A stretch of 64,000 nt of DNA from UBA2033 sp035345875 (GTDB lineage Bacteria > Spirochaetota > Leptospiria > Leptospirales > Leptospiraceae): assembly GCA_035345875.1 (NCBI GenBank), contig DAORDH010000004.1, positions 1 to 64,000 on the forward strand, in the 5' to 3' direction. Each line of letters opens with the position of its first letter. Position 1 is the stretch's first letter. The notes under the pieces were generated by a model. That model worked only from the letters and a program-made list of their open reading frames with translations, had not been told where the DNA came from and searched no databases. Positions 55,740 to 64,000 of the stretch are shown here, piece by piece. Position numbers and translations under genes: made by a program.

Positions 55740-56621
55740 TCAAGGCATAAAGTATTTTAAATGATTTAAAAGTCCACCCTGGTGAACATAAATTCCATTT
55801 CCTTGGAACCTCTTTTTTTGAATAAAATCGAGAACAGTGTAAAGAGTTTTGCCAGAATAAATTGGTTCAAGAGGAATTTGTTTTTTTTCCCAAATCTCTC
55901 GAATCCAATTTTCTATTTCTTTATTTTTACTGGCAAAAGAGGGAGAAATTTTCGGTTCTAAAATTTGAATGTTTTTCAAAAGATTTTTATCAACAGAAAG
56001 CTTCTCAGCATTTTTTTCTAGATCATATTGAATTTTATCAAAACGATTGCCTATAGCTACCCCAATAATTTGAATTGGCTTTTCTTTAAAATATTCTAAA
56101 GCGGATAACAATGTATAGCCGGTTCCTATATCCAAAAAAAGGTAATTCATTTTTTCGAAATGGGCATCGCGCCAAAGAGTATTTAAAGACTTAATACCAG
56201 ATTCATGAATTCCAAATTCAGGAATCACAAATCCATTTGGAAATCCTGACTTAAAATTTTGTATATAAAAATCTCGATTTGCTTTTGCTTTGATAGAAAT
56301 GACTGAATCAGAAAATCGATGACTCAAAATGGAATTAGGAGTTACAAGTTTAGAGTCGTTCGTATAGAAAATAGAATACACAAAAAAGCCAGATTTTTTT
56401 AAAAAGAAGGAAAAGGTAGAAACATAATTTGAATGAGGGTTTCCATAGATCAATACTTCTTTCACATGACCATTTTTTAAAAATTGAATCAGACCTTCTA
56501 CCTTTTTCCATTTCACTCCAAACCCACCGAATGTTTTATCCTCCCTTTTAATAAATAAATCAAAGCCATTGATTGTATCAAAAATTTCTACGGGTGTTGG
56601 TCGATAAAAGTTTAAATTCAT
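55740..56621 (-). CDS. PLP-dependent ACC deaminase/D-cysteine desulfhydrase-like enzyme
   Basis: A 293-residue enzyme of the tryptophan synthase beta superfamily. DLFIKREDKT and GVKWKKVE correspond to the usual DLWIKRDDLT and GNKxRKLE; the PLP lysine is K37. YGNPHSNYVSTF matches the G-x-x-x-SN substrate loop, GTGYTLLSAL the phosphate cradle, and HQGGLLNHL the end motif. It is shorter than typical members (about 330). Actual substrate uncertain. The ATG overlaps the pbpC stop (ATGA). Confidence 0.78.
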   Translation of the reverse strand: MNLNFYRPTPVEIFDTINGFDLFIKREDKTFGGFGVKWKKVEGLIQFLKNGHVKEVLIYGNPHSNYVSTFSFFLKKSGFFVYSIFYTNDSKLVTPNSILSHRFSDSVISIKAKANRDFYIQNFKSGFPNGFVIPEFGIHESGIKSLNTLWRDAHFEKMNYLFLDIGTGYTLLSALEYFKEKPIQIIGVAIGNRFDKIQYDLEKNAEKLSVDKNLLKNIQILEPKISPSFASKNKEIENWIREIWEKKQIPLEPIYSGKTLYTVLDFIQKKRFQGNGIYVHQGGLLNHLKYFMP

Positions 56622-58684
56622 CTTACAGTAAACTCAATTTGATCTAATATTTTATTTGCTTTTGTAACAATCGCTAATTTATATTTTCCAGAAATTGGTT
56701 TCCAAAAATACATTCCTTTAATTTCTGAGAGACGTTTGCCATTCAACATCCAGAATACTTCCTTATCGATTTTATTTGCTTCAAAATAAAGTGCTTGGTT
56801 TTCATCCGGAATATCTGGATCTATTGCAAAAATAGACTGATTCACAGGATGAATGATCTTTATTAAAGCGCTTGGATTCTTTGTAGGAATAAAAACAGTG
56901 TCTTTCTTCTTTGCTTCTACTTGAGAAATATTTATTTCGCCTGATGAAAGATAATTCAAAATATCTCTCCAAACGGGAGCAGCCCCTGTGACTCCACTCA
57001 CATTCCACATTGGTTCACCCGAAAAATTTCCAACCCAAACCCCTACCGTATAACGACTATTAAATCCAACACACCAATTGTCTCTCATATCTTTACTCGT
57101 TCCTGTTTTTACACTGCTTTTAAAACGTGTAACTAAGGGATTTTCTAAACCAAAGATCAATGCCCTGGCCTCTTTATCAGACAAAATATCCTTAATCGTA
57201 TCAGCTGTTTCCTCAGAAAAAACTCTGACCTTGGCACCAAAGGGATCATCGGTTAAAACTCTTGTATCAGAATAAAAGCCATCATTTGCAAGAGTTCTAT
57301 AGGCATTGGTTAATTCTTTCAGATTAATTTCGATAGAACCGAGGGCAATCGATAATCCATAGAAATTTGCTTCTCTCAATTCAGTAAAACCTAAACTTTC
57401 AAGAGTATTTGTAAAATCATCTAAGTGCATCATACTTAAAACTTTCACTGCAGGGACGTTAAGCGAAGAGGCGAGTGCAACTCTAGCAGTAACATCTCCA
57501 TGAAAATCTCCTTGATAATTGGAAGGACTGTATATTCCAGTTCCAACTTGAATATCAATTGGATTATCATTAATAATAGTAGTATCTCTAATTAGATTCT
57601 TTTCAAGAGCAAGCGCATATACAAACGGTTTGAGTGTAGATCCTGCTTGTCGTCTCGATAATATCCCATCAATTTCATAGGCAGAAGAAGCATCCTTTCC
57701 GGCTCCACCTACATAGGCTAAAATATTTCCAGTTGCGTTTTCTAGAACTATAACAGATCCATCTTTCACATTTTTGTTTTTTAGATTCATTAATTGTTTA
57801 TAGAGAGTCTCCCTAGCATAGTTTTGTATCTCTAGATCAATTGTTGTAGATAACTCTTGTTTGCCGCTTCGAATTAAAGAATGAGCTAAATGATAGATAA
57901 GATCATATTTAGGTTTAATAAAATAATTTTTTCTATATAGTTCTTTTACTTTTTCTTTGATTTTATCACAATCTATTTTTTTTTCTAGTTCACTTGCAAT
58001 ATAGCAGGCTCTGTCTGCAATTCGACTTTCCTTACCAGAAGGAGATTTAAAAAAGGAGACAATTATACTAGCTTCCATTTCATCTAGTCCGTGAGGTTGC
58101 TTTTGAAACAAGGCTCTAGACGCTGCTTCAATACCAACTAATTCTCCTTTAAAATTTGCTAAATTTAAATATGCTTCTAGGATTTCTTCCTTAGTCCAGG
58201 ATTGTTCTATCTTTTGTGCATATAAAATTTGGTCTAATTTTTGAGTAAAGGTTCTGCCTCCTGAATTACCTTTTAAACTAACGTTTAAAAAAGAAGCTAA
58301 CTGCATTGTGAGAGTGCTCCCTCCTCGTCTAGATCGAAATGTAAAGAATCGAAATGCCCCATCCGCTAACGCTTTCCAATCAACTCCTTTATGGTCAAAA
58401 AATCTTCTATCCTCAGCAATTAGGAGTGAATGTATGACTGCAATAGAAATTTTATCTAGAGATACCCAATCTAATCTTCGATTCCATTTATTATTTCTAA
58501 TTTCATGTAGAATATTTCGATTCTTGTCATAGATAATCATGTCTGAAACAAGTATCGATTTCTTAACAGTCTGAAAGTCAGGTATTTCTTGAGGATAAAT
58601 GGAATTAGCCAAAGACAAAAAAGAAGCAAAAAAAAGGATAAGTAAAAAAGTTTTATTGTTTCGAAAATTTCTCTCTCTTCTCAT
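56618..58684 (-). CDS. pbpC: Penicillin-binding protein 1C
   Basis: A 688-residue bifunctional peptidoglycan synthase. I chose the ATG at 58684 (TTG 58708 and ATG 58696 are also open), which overlaps the receiver gene by 32 nt. A signal anchor is followed by the GT51 transglycosylase (IAEDRRFFDHKGVDW; RRGGSTLTMQLA), the transpeptidase with SxxK in GSTLKPFVYA, SSLNVP and KTGTSKD, and a C-terminal PBP1C-type domain (about 600-688). All active-site motifs are intact. PbpC usually neighbours an alpha-2-macroglobulin gene. Confidence 0.93.
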   Translation of the reverse strand: MRRERNFRNNKTFLLILFFASFLSLANSIYPQEIPDFQTVKKSILVSDMIIYDKNRNILHEIRNNKWNRRLDWVSLDKISIAVIHSLLIAEDRRFFDHKGVDWKALADGAFRFFTFRSRRGGSTLTMQLASFLNVSLKGNSGGRTFTQKLDQILYAQKIEQSWTKEEILEAYLNLANFKGELVGIEAASRALFQKQPHGLDEMEASIIVSFFKSPSGKESRIADRACYIASELEKKIDCDKIKEKVKELYRKNYFIKPKYDLIYHLAHSLIRSGKQELSTTIDLEIQNYARETLYKQLMNLKNKNVKDGSVIVLENATGNILAYVGGAGKDASSAYEIDGILSRRQAGSTLKPFVYALALEKNLIRDTTIINDNPIDIQVGTGIYSPSNYQGDFHGDVTARVALASSLNVPAVKVLSMMHLDDFTNTLESLGFTELREANFYGLSIALGSIEINLKELTNAYRTLANDGFYSDTRVLTDDPFGAKVRVFSEETADTIKDILSDKEARALIFGLENPLVTRFKSSVKTGTSKDMRDNWCVGFNSRYTVGVWVGNFSGEPMWNVSGVTGAAPVWRDILNYLSSGEINISQVEAKKKDTVFIPTKNPSALIKIIHPVNQSIFAIDPDIPDENQALYFEANKIDKEVFWMLNGKRLSEIKGMYFWKPISGKYKLAIVTKANKILDQIEFTVR

Positions 58685-59096
58685 AAATCTGATCATTCCA
58701 TTTTTCAATAACTACTCGAATATCCTCAAGAGTGATTGGTTTTGTCAAATAGTCATCCATTCCTTCTTCATTCGATTGGTTTCTTATATTTGCAGTAAGG
58801 GCAATTACAATAGGGCTCGCATGTCCTAATTTTCTACGAATTTCCCTTGTTGCGTCTAAGCCATCCATAACAGGCATTTGGATATCCATAAAAATTAGAT
58901 CATACCTTTTTTTTGAAATAATCTCTAATGCAGCAAGTCCATGCTCTGCTGTATCCGTTGAATATCCCAACTTCAGGAAGATTTTTTGCATTACATTTCT
59001 ATTTATTAGATTATCATCTACAACTAGAATTGCAATAGTATCGCTGGATGAGTGGGATTCAGGTTTGGAATTCATAGGATTTTGGCGAACAAGCAA
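58653..59096 (-). CDS. Stand-alone receiver (CheY-like) protein
   Basis: A 147-residue protein made of one receiver domain (about 20-140) with an N-terminal extension of 20 polar residues. DD at 27-28, the phosphorylated D71 (FMDIQMPVMDG), T85-type ALTAN and the conserved K in YLTKP are all present. The domain resembles receivers of hybrid kinases more than CheY. There is no output domain and no adjacent kinase. It lies first in the unit receiver-pbpC-PLP enzyme. Confidence 0.88.
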   Translation of the reverse strand: MLVRQNPMNSKPESHSSSDTIAILVVDDNLINRNVMQKIFLKLGYSTDTAEHGLAALEIISKKRYDLIFMDIQMPVMDGLDATREIRRKLGHASPIVIALTANIRNQSNEEGMDDYLTKPITLEDIRVVIEKWNDQIYEKREKFSKQ

Positions 59097-59373
59097 AAGA
59101 ATAGTATAAAAAGATCAATCCTATTGCAAGCTATATTATTTCTAGAGAATATTTTCCGATTTATTTTCTTTTAGATTTCGAGGTTTTGGATTTATAGCCT
59201 TTGCATTCGTTGAAATGCATTCGAATTATAGAGATAAATGCGGATAAAGAGTAAACTAGCTTTCAATCCCAAAACAAAAGAGTCGATAAGAAGAATATGA
59301 GTATCAAAAAAAGTTCTGGAAAATCTTAACACTCTGTATAAGTGTATATTTTACAAAGGAAAAGTAACTAAAA

Positions 59374-59811
59374 TTGGATTATTCGAATATAAATGAATAC
59401 CCGGTCGCAATAGAGTTCTTTGAAGAAGGTGGACCTGTTGCTTCAAAGTATAAATATCTTACCCATATTAGAGTCTTTAGTAAGACAAATAAGATTTATC
59501 TGAGCTATAAAGAGGCGAGAGAATTTATTAGTCCTAAACCAAGGCTTGTAGTATCCAATGAAAAAGAACTTCCGTTAGATGTTTACAAAGATTTCCTGAA
59601 TGACTTAATCAGCCATAAAGTAGATGAGCTAAATAAAATATTCCCAAATGCGAAAGCAAATGGAAAAGCAAATTTCTTTTCCTTCCAACTAGGAAATGTT
59701 TTTCAAATCAGATTTGAATATTCCAACTTAGATAAGGAAACAGCAGAATTTAAACCCTATGAAAACATTCTACAAATTATGAGAAATTTGCTTTTTTCAA
59801 ATATGCGGTAA
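59374..59811 (+). CDS. Small soluble protein of unknown function
   Basis: A 145-residue protein from a TTG start (59374); no ATG occurs in frame before residue 135. The sequence is globular with balanced charge and strand-helix alternation (SKYKYLTHIRVFSKTNKIYL), no signal or membrane helix. AAAGGAAAAG lies about 12 nt before the start. No family recognised. It ends 8 nt from the convergent rmuC stop. Confidence 0.55.
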   Translation: MDYSNINEYPVAIEFFEEGGPVASKYKYLTHIRVFSKTNKIYLSYKEAREFISPKPRLVVSNEKELPLDVYKDFLNDLISHKVDELNKIFPNAKANGKANFFSFQLGNVFQIRFEYSNLDKETAEFKPYENILQIMRNLLFSNMR

Positions 59812-59819
59812 ATAGCCGT

Positions 59820-61274
59820 TTACTCCTCATCATATCCAAGAAAATCTTCAGAGAGAGTTTTTGATCCCTTACCACCAAGACTTTGAATTTTTTGAGCACG
59901 ACCTATCAAATTTCCTTTTCCTGTTTTTAATTTGCTCATAGCTGATTGATAGGTTTTTTCTGTATTCGAAATATGATCGCCTACTTTTTTCATGTCATCT
60001 AAAAATCCTTGGAACTTATCTAACATGAGTCCGGCTTCTTTCGCAATTTCTACAACATTTCGATTTTGCTTTTCTTGTTTCCAGATAACATTGATTACCC
60101 GTAATGCCCCAATTAAAGTCGTGGCTGTTACAATTAATATATTATTATCAAAAGCATGATTATAAATACCTGGATCTTCTTGCATAGCAATTGAGAAAGA
60201 TGGTTCAATTGGGATAAACATTAAAACAAAATCAGGAGTATTTAATCCCTTTAATTTAAAATAGTCTTTTGAAGAGAGTTCTTTAATTCTGGCATAAATT
60301 GCATTTATATGCTCTTTCAAATATTGACTTTTTTTGCTTTCAGAATCAGCTGCGCAATAATTATCGTAGGCTACTAAAGAGACTTTTGAATCAATTACTA
60401 GATGTTTATTATCTGGTAGGTTTACGATAACATCAGGCGTATAACGTTGATTTTCTTCCGAAGAGAAAGATTGTTGCACATTAAAATCTCTTCCTTTCTC
60501 TAAACCAGACATATCTAGAATTCTTTCCAGTATACCTTCTCCCCAATTCCCACGAGCTTTACTATCACCACGAAGCGCATTGGATAAGTTTTTAGCTTCT
60601 TCGGTTAAAGCTGAATTCAATTTTTCAAGAATTGAGATTTGTTCTTTTAAAGAGACAGTTTCCTTTGCCTGTTCCATTCTGGTTGTATCAACTTTCTTTT
60701 CAAATTTTTCTAAGTTTTCACGTAAAGGCTTAAGTATATTATCTAACGTCTCACTTGTCTGTTTATTAAAGGAAGAAGAATTATTTAATAGAATTTGATT
60801 TGCGATTTTATTGAAATCATCCTGAAACTTTAGATTAATTCTTTCAATTTCTTCTTTTTGTTTCTGGGAAAATTCCTCCATCGATTTTAGCTCAATCATT
60901 TTAGCGGCTAGGTTTTTTTCCAACTCAATGGATTTAGTTTGGAGAGATTTGTATTCTGCATTCTGGGCTTCCATTTTGAGTGATAACTCATTTGATTTTT
61001 CAAGACTTGCTCGAAGCTCTGACTCTCGAACCGCTAAATTTTGCCCAAGGTATTTATTTTCTTGTTCTTTTGTCTTCAGTAACTCTTCCTTTTCAGAAAG
61101 AGTTTTACTGAATTGGTCTAATTTTGTCTGTAAAATGGCAAGATTGTTTTGTAAACTTAGAATCTCCTCTTTGGATAGACCGGTCTCCGACTGATATTTG
61201 AATTTTGCTAAGAAAAATCCACCCAATCCGAATATAATCATCACAATGAGATTTGTAATTAATACAATTTCCAA
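59820..61274 (-). CDS. rmuC: RmuC family DNA recombination protein
   Basis: A 484-residue protein with one N-terminal membrane helix (1-20), a long coiled coil (25-240) and the RmuC nuclease-like domain (about 245-450): GNWGEGILERILDMSGL, RYTPDVIVNLPDN, VIDSKVSLVAYDNY and MFIPIEPSF. It limits recombination between inverted repeats in E. coli. The gene is complete and single. Confidence 0.92.
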   Translation of the reverse strand: MEIVLITNLIVMIIFGLGGFFLAKFKYQSETGLSKEEILSLQNNLAILQTKLDQFSKTLSEKEELLKTKEQENKYLGQNLAVRESELRASLEKSNELSLKMEAQNAEYKSLQTKSIELEKNLAAKMIELKSMEEFSQKQKEEIERINLKFQDDFNKIANQILLNNSSSFNKQTSETLDNILKPLRENLEKFEKKVDTTRMEQAKETVSLKEQISILEKLNSALTEEAKNLSNALRGDSKARGNWGEGILERILDMSGLEKGRDFNVQQSFSSEENQRYTPDVIVNLPDNKHLVIDSKVSLVAYDNYCAADSESKKSQYLKEHINAIYARIKELSSKDYFKLKGLNTPDFVLMFIPIEPSFSIAMQEDPGIYNHAFDNNILIVTATTLIGALRVINVIWKQEKQNRNVVEIAKEAGLMLDKFQGFLDDMKKVGDHISNTEKTYQSAMSKLKTGKGNLIGRAQKIQSLGGKGSKTLSEDFLGYDEE

Positions 61275-61454
61275 TGGTAGCTCCTTTTTATGTCATATTG
61301 TGTATTGAATCGTTCAAAAATACTCATTTTTATTTTATTAGAGGGTCTGGACAAAATGGAATTTTTTTAAAAAAATTTTGCAACCTTTCGAAACAATTTG
61401 CATCGTATTTATCAGACAATGAGGTAGCTCATTTATTTTAAAAAAGGTAAATTT

Positions 61455-62381
61455 ATGGAAACACAAATTCAAACTAAAAGAACATTGGGATCATCTATCT
61501 CTCTAATAGCATTTATCCTAATTGCCTCTACAGTATTATTCGTATTCACAGTTCCTTTTACATGGGAATTATTCTGGGTAGCATTTTTTTCTTATTTTAT
61601 CCGAATGTTCGCAATTACAGGAGTTTATCATCGCTATTTTTCGCACAACGCTTACAAAACTTCTAGAGTAATGCAGTTCCTACTGGCATGGCTTGGGTGT
61701 ATGGCTCAACAAAAAGGACCGCTCTGGTGGGCAGCACACCATAGAAACCACCATAAGTATTCCGACACAGAGAAAGATTTACATTCTCCAAGACTCACTG
61801 GGTTCTGGAATTCTCACATGCTGTGGTTCTTAAAAAACGATTTCAATGACTATGATCCTAAAATCATCAAAGATTACACAAAGTATCCTGAAATTGTATG
61901 GCTCGATAAATATCACTGGATTCCACCTTTATTATTTTCAATCGTTCTTGGAATGATTAGTTTCCCTGTTCTGGTTTATGGTTATGCAGTTGCTACTTTC
62001 CTACTAGGTCATGGAACTTGGACAATCAACTCTCTCTCCCATGTAATTGGGAAACCTCGTTTTGATGCTGGTGATGATAGCAAGAATAATTGGTTCCTTG
62101 CAATCATTACAATGGGCGAAGGCTGGCATAATAATCACCACTATTACAGACATTCTGCAAACCAAGGCTTCTATTGGTATGAATATGACTTTACCTACTA
62201 TATCTTAAAGCTCATGAGTTTTGTTGGACTTGTTTGGGATTTGAAAAAACCACCTGTTCATGTTCTGGAAGAAGGTATGAAGTTAGACGCTATGAGAAAG
62301 GGTAAAAAAGAATTTAAAAACCTTTCTGGTCAATGGGTTCCTGTCACCGTAAGAATTCCGACAGCTCAAACACAAGCATAA
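61455..62381 (+). CDS. Acyl-CoA (delta-9-type) fatty acid desaturase
   Basis: A 308-residue membrane desaturase with four helices and the three di-iron histidine boxes: HRYFSH, HHRNHH and HNNHH (in GEGWHNNHHYY). It introduces a double bond into a saturated acyl chain and so tunes membrane fluidity. The ribosome site AAAGGTAAA precedes the ATG. It has its own terminator. Confidence 0.93.
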   Translation: METQIQTKRTLGSSISLIAFILIASTVLFVFTVPFTWELFWVAFFSYFIRMFAITGVYHRYFSHNAYKTSRVMQFLLAWLGCMAQQKGPLWWAAHHRNHHKYSDTEKDLHSPRLTGFWNSHMLWFLKNDFNDYDPKIIKDYTKYPEIVWLDKYHWIPPLLFSIVLGMISFPVLVYGYAVATFLLGHGTWTINSLSHVIGKPRFDAGDDSKNNWFLAIITMGEGWHNNHHYYRHSANQGFYWYEYDFTYYILKLMSFVGLVWDLKKPPVHVLEEGMKLDAMRKGKKEFKNLSGQWVPVTVRIPTAQTQA

Positions 62382-62402
62382 TTCCCTTATCCATTTTTAT
62401 AA

Positions 62403-62437
62403 ATTGCCCTCTACTCGAGGGCAATATCTTCTTTTTT
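62403..62437 (+). terminator. Intrinsic terminator of the desaturase gene
   Basis: A perfect 9-bp stem (ATTGCCCTC / GAGGGCAAT) with a 5-nt loop, followed by a T-rich run ending in six T. Confidence 0.85.
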
Positions 62438-62614
62438 AAAGTTTTTTAAAAAAATCTGTTTTTTTTATTCAAAATACCGCTCATATTTCCATTTTTTTTC
62501 TACATATAGAATAGATTCACTTCATTCGTTTCCAATTCTAATTCAATGAAATGACTCCCTTTATACATCAACTAACGATTTACCAATCTAAGATAGAAAC
62601 GAGGCCAACTTAAA

Positions 62615-63127
62615 ATGAAAAACTCTATATCTAAAACCAAATTTTTTTCCCAAACAAATAATCTCGATTTAGCTGAGTTTAGCTCAACTGTTCTAATTCC
62701 CATTCAATACTTTGATCTCTTCTCAAGAAAAATTCAAAAACACAAAGGAATTCGCAGCTATATTCATTATCTCTTGATTAAATATAAACTTCATATAGCG
62801 AACGGACTTGTGCCTAGCTATTCGAAGGTAACTACAAAATACCAGGAAAAAGGTCAAGAACTGCAAAAAGTTGCTTTTCGTCCAAAACCTGAAGACTGGG
62901 CGGAGTTAAAACTTTATCGAATCAGCTTTGGTATGTCGATCTCTGCCTTTTTAGTCTATCTACTAATAGCGGACTCTGTAGACTTTGCAGAGACCCTATC
63001 CGACTACCTAACCGGTGTCGGAATAACAACGACCCCAAATTTTAACTTGACCGCAAAAGTCTATCTTTGGAACGAAAGAACTTACTACGCTACTATTTTT
63101 CAATACCGGAATATTCCCTACCATTGA
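62615..63127 (+). CDS. DUF1564 family protein, copy 2
   Basis: A 170-residue member of the same family as 405-1046. Over an 80-residue block from GLVPSYSKVT to the PNF near the end the two proteins differ at 12 positions (about 85% identity), while their codons have diverged at many third positions. The N-terminal extension of copy 1 is missing. The two genes bracket the window, about 62 kb apart and in the same orientation. Confidence 0.8.
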   Translation: MKNSISKTKFFSQTNNLDLAEFSSTVLIPIQYFDLFSRKIQKHKGIRSYIHYLLIKYKLHIANGLVPSYSKVTTKYQEKGQELQKVAFRPKPEDWAELKLYRISFGMSISAFLVYLLIADSVDFAETLSDYLTGVGITTTPNFNLTAKVYLWNERTYYATIFQYRNIPYH

Positions 63128-63159
63128 AAGTAGAAATCCGTTATAATAAAATCCTAAAA

Positions 63160-64000
63160 CTATTTCGTTAGAGGTTGAATTACATCCTTTGACCATTGGC
63201 TAGGTTCATGACCGTAAATTACTTTTACTTGTGGAAATTCTTTCACAAAATTTCGCATTCTAGATAGTGCGTTAGACGCTTTAGTTTTATCAACCGTGAA
63301 ACCAGGAACCACATTATTTTCGAAACCGGCTTTTAAATGAGAGGAATCGAATGTAAATAGGAAAGAGCCTTTCGAAGAAACAACGAGAGCAGCAAGTTCT
63401 CCGTTTGTATGACCACTTGCATCAATGAGCCAGATAGATCCATCACCAAACAAGTCGTAGACTCTACCAAGTTTGGGCATATTAACATAATCCGCATTGG
63501 CAAGTGTGAGAAGGTTAAAATTTAAAGATAAAGGTTCCATTGGATATCCATGGAGAATACGAAATGCTTCACTCGCTGATTTCTTTTCATCTTCTGAAAT
63601 CAAGACATTCAAATTACCTCGTTTCAATAGATCCCGAACTCCACCCAAATGATCTCCATGCAGATGAGAAATAATAGCAAAATTCAAATCAGAGTTCTGA
63701 ATAGCAAGTTTACTCAAAAGACTAGCAATATCCGTCGCCGGCTCTACCTTGCAAGCGGTTTTATAGATAAAGCCATATAAGGAAAAATCACACCTACCGT
63801 CTTTATCGGCTGTCGGAACTCCGGTGTCGAATAAAAAGTAACCTTCTGACGGATGCGATACTAGATAACTCATTGCAGGCACCCACTGATCTATCTTTTC
63901 TTTTTCTGGTGTATTGGAATTTTCCTTATCAATGAGAACGGATGGACCTGTATAAACATCGCCATTCTTAAGTGCAGTTATCTGAATTGGCTTTGCGGAT
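63160..64000 (-). CDS. Metallo-beta-lactamase fold hydrolase (5' end beyond the window)
   Basis: An incomplete gene: the frame stays open from the stop at 63160 to the right edge, so the start is outside. The visible 280 or so residues include ALKNGDVYTGPSVLI, FLFDTGVP, SHLHGDHLGG (HxHxDH), the later His in DASGHTNGEL and a Asp in FTFDSSHL, then YGHEP. This fits the AHL-lactonase-like branch. An internal GTG at 63882 is not the start, because family sequence continues upstream of it. The substrate is unknown. Confidence 0.82.
   Translation of the reverse strand, partial: SAKPIQITALKNGDVYTGPSVLIDKENSNTPEKEKIDQWVPAMSYLVSHPSEGYFLFDTGVPTADKDGRCDFSLYGFIYKTACKVEPATDIASLLSKLAIQNSDLNFAIISHLHGDHLGGVRDLLKRGNLNVLISEDEKKSASEAFRILHGYPMEPLSLNFNLLTLANADYVNMPKLGRVYDLFGDGSIWLIDASGHTNGELAALVVSSKGSFLFTFDSSHLKAGFENNVVPGFTVDKTKASNALSRMRNFVKEFPQVKVIYGHEPSQWSKDVIQPLTK

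Overview
The window reads as chromosomal DNA of a spirochaete of the family Leptospiraceae (Leptospira or a close relative). The DNA is AT-rich. It carries two members of DUF1564, a family I know almost only from Leptospira. It has a fliF-fliG-fliH-fliI-fliJ operon ending in the spirochaete-specific collar gene flbB, and many short-signal lipoproteins ending in F/N/Q-x-C lipoboxes. I found no rRNA, tRNA, CRISPR array, transposase or prophage. It looks like a normal housekeeping and envelope region with a few unusual insertions.

Layout: 0.4-3.2 kb holds a DUF1564 protein, a methyltransferase-like membrane protein, a TIG-domain lipoprotein and a secreted Lcl/DUF1566-like protein. 3.3-8.9 kb is one large alpha-2-macroglobulin. 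8.9-12.4 kb holds a truncated haemoglobin, a DUF1295 protein and ligA. 12.6-19.1 kb is envelope: an OmpA-like lipoprotein, a GT-C type glycosyltransferase, an O-antigen ligase/polymerase-like protein and a DUF1499 lipoprotein. 19.3-25.5 kb holds a large DUF2339 membrane protein, a coiled-coil exported protein and an FG-GAP lipoprotein. 25.7-29.2 kb is an operon-like run of a metallo-beta-lactamase fold protein, a lipoprotein and an amidohydrolase that has lost metal ligands.

29.2-31.6 kb is the most unusual stretch. It holds a stand-alone H-NOX gas sensor, a lipoprotein, and a soluble protein that joins the two cytoplasmic parts of the stator protein MotA (without its membrane helices) to the C-terminal torque domain of the rotor protein FliG. 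Two dyads with the same GGATAA-N6-TTATCC core lie upstream of the H-NOX gene. I propose, as inference only, a nitric-oxide-responsive motility modulator. 31.8-33.8 kb holds an RluA-type pseudouridine synthase and a PrsW-type protease.

33.9-40.3 kb is the flagellar operon (fliF, fliG, fliH, fliI, fliJ, a small ORF, flbB). Its FliG has lost the acidic pair and arginine that normally face the stator, whereas the MotA/FliG chimera keeps them. 40.3-43.0 kb holds a small Cys-rich exported protein, dapF and a class II aldolase. 43.0-49.0 kb is a six-gene operon behind a PadR regulator (DUF2141, serine hydrolase, 7-TM protein, carotenoid/retinol desaturase-like flavoprotein, DUF1499 lipoprotein), divergent from a sterol-desaturase-family gene. 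It is probably a lipid or terpenoid module.

49.6-50.2 kb is a vapBC toxin-antitoxin pair. 50.7-59.1 kb holds mrp, an MFS transporter, a 7TMR-DISM histidine kinase with a NarL-type regulator, a PLP enzyme, pbpC and a CheY-like receiver. 59.4-64.0 kb holds a small unknown gene, rmuC, an acyl-CoA desaturase, the second DUF1564 gene and a metallo-beta-lactamase fold gene cut off by the right edge.
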